DNA of 64,000 nucleotides from Cercis canadensis. Taxonomy: Eukaryota; Streptophyta; Magnoliopsida; Fabales; Fabaceae. Below the pieces are notes generated by a model. That model was given only the letters and a program-made list of their open reading frames with translations. It had not been told where the DNA came from and searched no databases. Numbering within the stretch: the first letter of the stretch is position 1; each line of letters begins with the position of its first letter. The DNA lies in contig QAOA01006617.1 of the NCBI GenBank assembly GCA_003255065.1, forward strand, positions 332,637-396,636, given 5' to 3'. Below are positions 55,301-64,000 of this stretch, piece after piece. The translations under genes and the position numbers were made by a program.

Positions 55301-56177
55301 TTGTTCGTTTCTATTTCAGCCTGACATCACTGCCCCAGGAGTAAACATCATTGCTGCTTATACAGAAGCAACTTCTCCAACAGAAGAATCATACGATAAA
55401 CGCCGCGTTCAATTTAATTCAATGTCTGGAACTTCAATGTCATGCCCTCATGTTTCTGGTGTTGCTGGCCTTCTCAAAACAGTCCACCCTCATTGGAGTC
55501 CTGCAGCTATCAAATCAGCAATCATGACCACAGGTACACTAGAAAAACGTACACGAGTTTAATTGAGATTTGTCCTCATGTGCATTTTATTTCTTATTCC
55601 CTTATAAAATTCCATGCAATTTACAGCAACAACAATAGATGACACTGGAAGGCCAATGCTTGATTCATCAAAGGAAGAGGCAACTCCATTTGCGTATGGT
55701 GCAGGACACATTCAACCTAATAATGCAGTGGATCCTGGACTTGTCTATGACCTAAATACTACTGATTACCTCAACTTCTTATGTGCTCATGGCTACAATA
55801 CCACACAGATTAAATTGTTCTATGGCAATATTTACACTTGTCCGAGGGCATCCAGATTGGAAGATTTCAATTATCCATCAATCGCGGTTTCTGGTCATGT
55901 TCTTGGGAATTCTGTGAATATTACTCGCATTGTTACCAATGTTGGGTCTCCAAGCACATATAGAGTGCATGTCAAGGCACCTGCTGGGGTTGAGGTTTCA
56001 GTTGAACCAAACATACTGAGTTTTAAGGAAATGGGTGAAAAGAAGGCATACCAAGTGGCATTGAAGCCAAAGTTCAAGGCTGCAGATTATGTGTTTGGAG
56101 AGTTGGACTGGTTTGATGGCAAGCACCATGTTAGGAGTCCTATTGTAGTTAACCAGAGAATGGTTACTGGAAACTAG
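52357..56177 (+). CDS. Subtilisin-like serine protease 2 (SBT5.3/5.4-like)
   Basis: Eleven exons join in frame to 775 aa: 52357-52437, 52583-52692, 52789-52886, 52985-53149, 53554-53668, 53896-54430, 54613-54710, 54791-55036, 55126-55240, 55320-55533 and 55627-56177. The layout and most exon lengths equal copy 1: signal, I9 propeptide ([12 protein letters not shown]), S8 catalytic domain with a PA insert, and fibronectin III-like tail. The triad is present: [21 protein letters not shown] and [12 protein letters not shown], plus the Asn in SSAGNSGP. Exon 5 departs from the family. The usual KWRGxC reads KRHNLC, with Trp (TGG) changed to Arg (CGG). Copy 1 keeps KWRGTC. The effect is unknown; it may weaken folding or alter substrate binding. 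The first intron again seems to start with GC (CAG|GCATGC). A recent tandem duplicate of copy 1. Confidence 0.93.
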
Positions 56178-58052
56178 GATAATTGACGCTGCTGTCCCCA
56201 ACAATTCAATAGTGGAAAAGATTCATGTATTGTCTCTTCTTATTATGAAAAAATGGTGGTTTTTGAAGTATTCACACTATGATCCAAACTCATTAATATT
56301 AACCGTCCAAAAGAGGTTATACCTCTCAGGTAATTTCTTAAATTTTTTAATTAAAAATATAAGTATACCCATTTCATCCCTAATTTCCCACAACAACTGA
56401 TCTACTCTTAAATTCCTTTTCTTCACTCCATCCTCGTTAAGTAGTCTCAATTTAATGGCACAAATGAAACACAGATGGAGGTATGTGCTAACCATACCCA
56501 GCTTCAGTTGGTTCTTAGCGAGTTAAGATAGTAAGATGTGTCAGCTTGTTTAATTGGTTTGTTGATAAATAATGAATCAACTTACGTAAAAAATAAAATA
56601 AAAAATTACTAAATTATTAAATCTTTCAATTAATTTATTTAAACTTACATCTTAAATTTTTTTCTAAATTAAGCATAGAAAAATTAAAGAATTATATAAA
56701 TTTATGTAAATGTAAATTTAATAATTAACTTGTAGCTGACTAATATAATAGGGTCAAATGGGGAATAATTCAGCATGCATGCATATATAAGTCTTAGGGA
56801 CAATTAAGCTATCCCACTAAGTGGGGTAGTGTTACCCACCCCCAATTGAAAAAGTTTCATTAGGACTCAAGATGCGAATTTGGTATTATTGCAAAAATAT
56901 CAAAAAATTAAACTATTTATTGTGGGTCAGATTCTAAAATAGTAGATAAAATTTGAGTTTAATTACATAAATAAAATTATTATTTTGCATTGTTTTTTTT
57001 TTTCGACACATTTTCCTATATGCAATATAATTTTTCTTGATCTTATTATAGAAACTTGAGTCCGGAATTTTGTATAATACTTATACTTCCCTTAGTTTGT
57101 TCTAAATAAAAATCACTGGAACACATTCTTTGATATAGTTAAATTTGTGAAATCTTTGTGGATAGAGTTTATATTTTTAACATTAGTCTACAAATCATTT
57201 GCATGTTCTGATCTGGGAACTATTCTTTTCTACTCAATTCTATTGTGTGTGTGTCTCTCTCTGTTCTTTTTTTTTTTTTGGTTACATATTGTCTCTTGTA
57301 TGAACTAGCAATCTAAGTTTAGGAGAGCCACAAAAATCTTATTTTCCTTAAACTATTATCAACACATAAATAGCTAGGAAGACAAATTGGTCCAAGTTTA
57401 AAATAAGATATATCTTATTTTTTACCAAAAAATACCTTAACCGTAGAAAATAGTGTCCCATATGTGCCACATTATTCCGCATTATTTGACAATTCTTGAA
57501 AGTGAGTTTCAACCATATCATACAAGTTGGCAATTTATTGATTTGTCCAATACTGCTTGGTCTCACTTGTGTGCAAGCCGACATAAAATATCGTTTTTAA
57601 AACGACAAAGCATCACGGTCCACTTTAAAAAATTAAGATACAATATAATAATCTTTACTTAATTATAAACACAGTTTCATATGATCTAGAAGAAGAAAAA
57701 AAAAAAATACTCTTTTAGTTAATGCTGCTATCTAGGCATATTAACCCACACATCCGCTATGTAAAGAACGAGAAAAAAGATTATACTAAGCAATTTAATA
57801 TTACAACAATAAAACCATCTTGCCTTTATTTTATTCCATCTAGAATAGACGAAAAAGGGGACAAAAATAAAATAAAACATCTTATTGTGTGTGACATTTC
57901 AATATATTAAAAACTGAAGTATACAACAATGCAAATAAAAGAAGTCAAACATAAAGTGTTCCATACTAAATGGATAACACATGCTAACATGAATTTCTTT
58001 TTCATATCTTATCTACACATTCTTCTCCCTTTCTTTCTAACCTAATTAAATT
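56178..58052. other. Intergenic between subtilase 2 and the MFS gene (convergent)
   Basis: The two genes converge here. A region at 56805-57010 with the hairpin TCCCACTAAGTGGGG and AAAATATCAAAAAATTAAAC is faintly like family A repeats. Otherwise it is AT-rich. Frames of 60-80 codons have no recognisable features. Confidence 0.45.
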
Positions 58053-59882
58053 CTAAGCTTTCAAGCCTTCACTCTTGGCCTCTTGCCCTCTACTACCGCC
58101 ACCGTTGTCCGCCGCCGTCATTTCGGCCTCGGCTGGTTTCGCCGTTTCCCGGTACCTCTGGTATATGTCACTTCTATAAAACTTCCTTGTCCGAGCCACC
58201 AAAATGAGTGAAATAAGAGCACCAACGAAAGTTGCAGCAGTTATAATAATGAAGGACAATTTGAAGCACTTGACTCCAACACAAGTCAATTCCTTCCCTT
58301 CTTGTCTTCGGAGCCCCAACGCTGCCAATTGCTTCTTTGCTTCCTCATCATACAAATGTCCAGTGATCTTCACATTAAGCACATATAGCCCAAGTGGGCT
58401 AGCCACAGCCCCAAAATTGTATAAAGTTGCATAGTATTTGAGTCCAAAAAGCTCAGAAATTATAGCAAAAAGTAAAGGCCATTGTGCACCAAATGAAAAC
58501 CCAATGATTACAGAAGCCACATAAAGGCCACCGGATACACCAAAGGCTATTAGAATGTGACCAACACATGCCAAGAGCATAATCAGAGTGAGCATGAGAG
58601 GACGAGGGAATTTGTATTTTGCTAGAATATATTCAGAAACAAAACCTGAGAAAACTCTTCCTAGATAATTCCAAATGCTCACTAGTGACACAAAAGTGCT
58701 TATGCTCTTCTTTGGGTATCTTAGTGAGGCTCCAATCTGACCCAAATTGTCAACTGCTGTTAATGTGCCCCCAATACCGCAAATAGACGCAATAAAAAGA
58801 ATTAACATGTCTATGCTGAAAAGGGTTTGAAGAATGGTATAGTCCTCACCTCTTGCTGGTGGACTAAACACATTTTCCCACCATTTATCATCATGGGTCG
58901 TTTCTGTGGAAACTGCATCTTTACTGTTTGATGTTAGTGCTGGCGGAGAGTTAGCATTAGAATCCTTTTCCGGATTGACCTTTTCGCCTTCAGTGACTAT
59001 TTTCACTGGCGAAGGATCAACCATTGCTAGCTTCTTACTCTGCCAGATCTTTAATTCTTCAAGAAAAACAATAGCAAGTGGGAGCAAGAGCAAGAAAATA
59101 ACCATGGCAGCACTTACACCATACTCACTCTGTAAAAAGTTGACTTTTTTCTGTACTATGATCATAACCATTAAGAACCCAGCAAGGCCAAGCGAGATAT
59201 AGAGAAAATTGTAGAAAACCTTGAGCTCATTCGGCTGCCGAACCGGTTTCATGTATCGTACGGTTCTCAAAGAAGCAAAAGATATAGCAGCGGGAAGCCA
59301 TCCTATGAGCAAAATCAAAGCCTTTGTGTCATTATAATAAAAGGCATAGTATAGTTGTGTGATGATGGCTCCACTGAGACCCACATAGCCCTTGAGAATG
59401 CCCAACACAACGCCACGGCTTTCAGGGAAGTTCTTTACACAGGTGACAAGGGAGCCAGTGTTGGCAAAAGACTGAGAATTGGCACCTATGCAGATATAGA
59501 GGCACATCAACCACACTTGGGGTTTCGCTATTCTTTGTGTCACTGAAAGCCAGATCATGAAGTAGCCGAAAAAGTTGAGAATAGCGCCGACGGCTAGCAC
59601 CACCCATGGCGGCGTGACCTCGTTGAGTAGGCCGGAGAGGACACCAACATTGGTACCCAAGTCCTTGAAGAAGCTGAGGAGATTGAGAGTGCTTTGGTCG
59701 TAGCCGAGAACTGTTTTGATGTCTGGTGAGTAGAGGCCGAACATGTAGGTGGCTCCGGCTCCTGCCATGATTTGGAACGAAGCAAACACCACGAACCACC
59801 TGCCGGAGATGACTTGCCCAATCAAGCTCTTCACGTCGGCCCACCCGTGAACGCCGATGGAGCCGCCTCTGGCAACCCCCAT
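58053..59882 (-). CDS. Nodulin-like / NFD4-like major facilitator transporter
   Basis: A single exon encodes 609 aa. The nodulin-like domain (PF06813 type) covers about residues 24-270, with [40 protein letters not shown] and [20 protein letters not shown] hydrophilic Ser/Asp-rich linker (about 300-360, including [18 protein letters not shown]) follows, then a C-terminal MFS half ending near 580, with some dozen membrane segments overall. Relatives are Arabidopsis At2g28120 and At2g39210. The substrate is unknown. I start at the ATG at 59882 ([14 protein letters not shown]), because the longer frame to 59975 begins with TTG and covers a TATAAA. The tail is Glu/Lys-rich. A broken copy of this gene's 3' end lies at 45062-45225. 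Confidence 0.9.
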   Translation of the reverse strand: MGVARGGSIGVHGWADVKSLIGQVISGRWFVVFASFQIMAGAGATYMFGLYSPDIKTVLGYDQSTLNLLSFFKDLGTNVGVLSGLLNEVTPPWVVLAVGAILNFFGYFMIWLSVTQRIAKPQVWLMCLYICIGANSQSFANTGSLVTCVKNFPESRGVVLGILKGYVGLSGAIITQLYYAFYYNDTKALILLIGWLPAAISFASLRTVRYMKPVRQPNELKVFYNFLYISLGLAGFLMVMIIVQKKVNFLQSEYGVSAAMVIFLLLLPLAIVFLEELKIWQSKKLAMVDPSPVKIVTEGEKVNPEKDSNANSPPALTSNSKDAVSTETTHDDKWWENVFSPPARGEDYTILQTLFSIDMLILFIASICGIGGTLTAVDNLGQIGASLRYPKKSISTFVSLVSIWNYLGRVFSGFVSEYILAKYKFPRPLMLTLIMLLACVGHILIAFGVSGGLYVASVIIGFSFGAQWPLLFAIISELFGLKYYATLYNFGAVASPLGLYVLNVKITGHLYDEEAKKQLAALGLRRQEGKELTCVGVKCFKLSFIIITAATFVGALISLILVARTRKFYRSDIYQRYRETAKPAEAEMTAADNGGGSRGQEAKSEGLKA

Positions 59883-59899
59883 GCTTGTATAGATGTGGT

Positions 59900-60638
59900 G
59901 GCTAGATTGATAGGTATAGTACAAACGTTGGAGGTTGCGATGAAGGTAGGAGAGATGTAGGGGAGCGGTACTCAATTTATAGACGAGGAGCCAGGATACA
60001 CACCGATAGAGAGAATCACATCAGAAAATAATAATACACATTTTTTTTCCACTTGCTTACATGATCACATTTAATTTAATATTTAATTCAATTGAAGTTC
60101 TATAATTTAACATTACTCGATACGTAGCACTGTGATTTCATATTTTTTTTTTTTTTATTAGACGGAGACTTTATAGTTCACTCCTAGTATTTGGGGGAGG
60201 ACAATTTAGTCTTCTTTCATATGTGATCAAAGCGATTGAAAAATTATACTCTTAACATAATTTTTTATNGGCTAGATTGATAGGTATAGTACAAACGTTG
60301 GAGGTTGCGATGAAGGTAGGAGAGATGTAGGGGAGCGGTACTCAATTTATAGACGAGGAGCCAGGATACACACCGATAGAGAGAATCACATCAGAAAATA
60401 ATAATACACATTTTTTTTCCACTTGCTTACATGATCACATTTAGTTTAATATTTAATTCAATTGAAGTTCTATAATTTAACATTACTTGATACGTAGCAC
60501 TGTGACTTCATATTTTTTTTTTTTTATTAGACGGAGACTTTATAGTTCACTCCTAGTATTTGGGGGAGGACAATTTAGTCTTCTTTCATATGTGATCAAA
60601 GCGATTGAAAAATTATACTCTTAACATAATTTTTTATG
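59900..60638. repeat. Direct duplication of the MFS promoter flanking a single N (369 + 369 bp)
   Basis: 59900-60268 and 60270-60638 are near-identical, from GGCTAGATTGATAGGTATAG to CTTAACATAATTTTTTAT, with N at 60269. Differences include AATTTAA/AGTTTAA, ACTCGAT/ACTTGAT and GTGATTTC/GTGACTTC, about 1%. Copy 1 begins inside the MFS 5' leader, so the apparent second promoter is most likely an assembly join. Confidence 0.9.
59976..59981 (-). promoter_or_regulatory. TATA box of the MFS gene
   Basis: TATAAA on the minus strand lies about 95 bases before the ATG. It is repeated at 60346-60351 in the duplicated segment. Confidence 0.55.
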
Positions 60639-62098
60639 TATACATTACTTTTGTAACACAACAAGTTCGATTGACCCAAGCCAACTAAGCATTAATTGTT
60701 TGTTTGTTTTTATTTTTTATTTTTTTTATATTTTGTCATTGTTAATTGGGTGATGAGAGTTACTGAAAGCATGATTTAAAGACTATTCCGCTGTGTCAGT
60801 TGGACCGAGCCAGCTCAGCACATTTTAACTAATTTATCTTTGCGGCCAATGTAACCTAAGAAATTGAACTTATGAATGTTATGTATGTCTAAATATAGAT
60901 GACATCCTCGTCTCCACCATTATTAGCTCAATTCCTGGCGCTGCTGTCTTAGTATATATAGACTATTACATTTTTTTTTGTAATTTCTATGATAAAACAT
61001 CTTTACAAAGTATTCATCTTTAATAAGATATTGTTTTAACTAAGTTTCATCATGTACTCATGACTTGCAAGTTTCTCTTCCCCTAACTATATATTTTAGC
61101 ATGCACAACATCGACGGTCACTAATTATATATCTTTATGCACAAAAAATAATATAATATAAAATATGTAAGTTTAATATTTCGCGCATGTTGCTCGCTTT
61201 AATTTATATAATGTATTCATGAATTAATCATGATTGGATCCCAAGGGATTTGTTTGGTATATATGACTGTTTTACGTGTATGATCATGGATTAATAATTA
61301 AGACATTGAACCAAAATAATAATTTTGAATTAAAATTCAGATATCATATAATAAAATAATAAAATTTATACTCCACTAATGGATACAATTTGAAAACTTT
61401 TCTTTGTAAAAATAATATAAGAAAATGGATTCTCATACATAACTCTACCAAGCCCTAAAAATATCAAATATGAGTATCAAAGAGTTGGAAAGTCCATGGA
61501 AGATTCCTTCACAAATAACACCCCACCGTCCAGTTTCAATTTCATTAGAACAAACAATAAAAATATCCAAAGTTTTGGCATAAATAGTAGGGAAATGACG
61601 TTTTCCCTTTGACAATTTGATGTTAATTTCTACTTTCAAGATTTGAAGAATCAGATTGAAGAAACCTTATCTAATATCCAAAGTATTCAAACCCTTGAAT
61701 CAGAGATTCTCTTTTCTGCCATAATATCGTATAATTTTGTTTGATGAGTGTGTAACGCAGGCAATAACAGCTGCCGAGAGCCACTACAGGAGACCATTGA
61801 CTACAATTATTGATTAAACTTCTAATGACTCTTTGATCACTAATCTAGACGCTTTCGCGATGACTTTTCAAGTCCACAATTAAAAGATTGAAAGAATTAA
61901 ATACGTTATGTTCACACCACACATGCTGCGGATCTAAACTATGGAAAATTGATATTTACACATTACGTGAGATTTTATTTTATTTTTTGATGTGATACGT
62001 GAGATTGTATTTTCTTTTTTATTGGCAAAATTTTAGATAAGGAGAGACTATCATATTCCAAGGCCGGAGCATGTCACAAGTCTTAGTAAGGGCTTTTA
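60639..62098. other. Intergenic, AT-rich, no gene recognised
   Basis: AT-rich with T-runs. A minus-strand 64-codon frame at 61445-61639 has no recognisable features. The stretch 62039-62165 resembles the dispersed repeat at 28935-29060 and continues into the duplication at 62099. Confidence 0.5.
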
Positions 62099-62695
62099 GT
62101 GATACTTATAGATTGCTTATTGAAATGAGATTACTTAGAATATGATTCGAACTTAGGTCTTACAAGTTAAACTTTAAAATTTGTTAAAAAAGTCTTAAAT
62201 AATCTCAATTAAATCTTAAGTAGGCCTAATCAACTTTAGATGCTACTATGCATAGAGTATGACACTATGCGAGGTAAATAATGTGTATATTATTAGTCCC
62301 ATGAAAGTAAGTGTATAATTGTATATTGTTAATTATTGCTGGTTCATTAATGTACAATAGAGGGTAGTATATTTTTTCTCATATTTCATTAGGTTTNGTG
62401 ATACTTACAGATTGCTTATTGAAATGAGATTACTTAGAATATGATTCGAACTTAGGTCTTACAAGTTAAACTTTAAAATTTGTTAAAAAATTCTTAAATA
62501 ATCTCAATTAAATCTTAAGTAGGCCTAATCAACTTTAGATGCTACTATGCATAGAGTATGACACTATGCGAGGTAAATAATGTGTATATTATTAGTCCCA
62601 TGAAAGTAAGTGTATAATTGTATATTGTTAATTATTGCTGGTTCATTAATGTACAATAGAGGGTAGTATATTTTTTCTCATATTTCATTAGGTTT
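62099..62695. repeat. Direct duplication flanking a single N (298 + 298 bp)
   Basis: 62099-62396 and 62398-62695 are copies with two noted differences (CTTATAG/CTTACAG, AAAGTCTT/AAATTCTT), separated by N at 62397. It is the same pattern as at 10951, 36266 and 60269. Confidence 0.9.
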
Positions 62696-63090
62696 TAATA
62701 AAATTTGAATATAAAACCTACACAATAATCAATCTTTGAAATGTCTCGTTGAGTAACGTATTAAAACTTTTTTTGGTTACAAGCTGCCACAAATTGGACT
62801 TCCCATTTGCAAAAAACAAGTTGAATTAATGGTTGATCTTGTATTAAAGTATTGAAGCGTGATATGAAAGTGTTGTAAGGCCTATTTTAAAGTGACAATA
62901 TGTGTGTGATGTTATCAACTATATATTATAAATTCCAAATTATTATCATCAATTATTGCAAAATAAATATTAAGATTAGTTAGTCCTCCTCTTGGTACAC
63001 GGTTTCTGTAATGTTCAATATCCACGCATGTGCATTAATTTAATGTAAGGTTCTTTTTTTGTCATTAAATAGATAAAGTTATATCTTTTA
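62696..63090. other. Intergenic, AT-rich
   Basis: No gene or repeat was recognised in this stretch. Confidence 0.5.
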
Positions 63091-63491
63091 GACCTTATTT
63101 GGATAGCATAACTTAAGAGTTTATTGGAGCTTTTCTATTATCATAAGTACTTTTATATATATAAAATTATGTTTGGATAGGCTTATATAAATAGCTTATT
63201 ACACTCCAAAAAGCTATTTTTAATTTATTTTATGAAGCTGTTTTTTATAGCTTCTACAAAAAGCCCTTGCAGAAACTCATAATAGCTTAACCGGCGGTAG
63301 TTGTTTTGAAAAAAAAAATTGAGACAAAAATATCCTCAAATGATATTGAAAATATCCTGAAAAAATGTTTCTCCAATTGTATATCTAAATACAATAACTT
63401 GATTTAAAAGAAGCATACTGTATAAGAGCTTATCACATAAGATCTTTTTATGTAAGTGTTTAAATAAGTCGTTTACTCGAATGAGGCCTTA
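63091..63491. mobile_element. MITE-like element, about 400 bp
   Basis: The left end reads GACCTTATTTGGATAGCATA. The right end, reversed, reads AAGGCCTCATTCGAGTAAAC. These are imperfect inverted ends of the common plant type in which a pyrimidine/TTTGGATA end is followed by CTTAT-rich and GCTTAT-rich subterminal repeats. No coding capacity is present. TTTTA before and CTTAG after the ends are possible target remnants. Confidence 0.5.
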
Positions 63492-64000
63492 GTAAGAAAT
63501 ATGGAGAATGAGAATTTGATCATTAGACCTTAATCTTTTTGGGAGATCCCTTGACTAATTATACTATGTGTGCTTATATAATAAAACTTGTCAATAAGGC
63601 ACTTGCTTCAAGTTCAAAGGAATGGGGAAAAAAAAAAAAAAAACTTAGCGATCACAATAAATTGTTCGATGGCGAGGTCGAATTTATTTAGCACTTTATA
63701 TCTTAACGGTTATTAATTAAAAAACATAAGTGGCTTTTCAAGAACTTCATATTCAAAATCCATGGTTGAAAATTTCACTTAGTTCACATTGGCGTCACAA
63801 GCTCATCAAGACAAAATCTAGAAAAAAAATTAATCAAAAAACCAAAAAAAAAGAGGAAATTATTTTCAATGCTCGATTAATTTATATATATATATATAAG
63901 TTTAATTTTGAATTTGACCATCAGACAAATAATAAGTTTAATTTTTTAGCTGGAAATATGAAAAATGTAAAAGAAAAATTAAATTAAGTTACGTACGTAC
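63492..64000. other. Window end, AT-rich
   Basis: AT-rich DNA with an A-run near 63629 and a (TA)n tract near 63883. An 85-codon plus-strand frame at 63730-63987 is Lys/Asn-rich and low complexity, with no recognisable domain, so it is not called a gene. Confidence 0.5.

Noticed and set aside
59883-59975. Longer MFS start at 59975
   Set aside because: The codon is TTG, and this stretch is the 5' leader just downstream of the TATAAA.

Overview
The window looks like nuclear DNA of a eudicot plant, and I would guess a heterozygous, possibly woody one. It is AT-rich, with multi-exon genes and plant GT-AG introns. It also carries plant-specific families: a class III peroxidase, SAG101, a GASA peptide, plant subtilases, a nodulin-like MFS transporter and a U-box/ARM ligase. 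The species cannot be named from the sequence. No tRNA, rRNA, CRISPR array, operon or viral genome was seen.

Layout. 1-7.6 kb: one intronless U-box/ARM E3 ligase (+, 1975-3639) among AT-rich DNA. 7.9-8.9 kb: an intronless class III peroxidase (-). 9.0-12.1 kb: MITE-like repeats and a duplication across an N. 12.1-14.7 kb: SAG101 (-, 4 exons), with a terminal-inverted-repeat element just upstream of its start. 16.6-25.3 kb: a complete 17-exon GPI ethanolamine phosphate transferase 1 (PIG-N, -). 25.5-31.8 kb: gene-free repeat land with a possible LINE RNase H-like remnant, a 1.4-kb element with ~390-bp inverted arms, and a small MITE. 31.9-33.2 kb: a proline-rich GASA gene (+, 4 exons). 35.1-37.9 kb: a plastid-targeted HMA-like protein (-, 4 exons). 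38.8-43.6 kb: a viroplasmin/RNase H protein (-, 10 exons). 45.06-45.23 kb: a broken 3' fragment of a nodulin-like MFS gene. 46.8-56.2 kb: two tandem SBT5-type subtilases (+, 11 exons each). 58.05-59.88 kb: an intronless nodulin-like/NFD4-like MFS transporter (-). 60-64 kb: repeats and AT-rich DNA.

The genes are independent transcription units. They do not form a pathway, although SAG101 (immunity), the peroxidase, the subtilases and the GASA peptide all act in defence or at the cell wall. All exon joins given were checked for splice dinucleotides and reading phase and give uninterrupted frames.

Two themes stand out. First, several single-base N gaps lie exactly between two ~99% identical direct copies (216-369 bp). 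These look like unmerged, probably allelic contig ends rather than biological duplications. Second, there are real local events: the tandem subtilase pair, which shares a probable GC-AG first intron; an in-frame exon duplication in the RNase H gene; an MFS gene fragment 13 kb from its intact relative; and a peroxidase whose distal-pocket Phe is Leu. I found no clearly novel multi-gene system.
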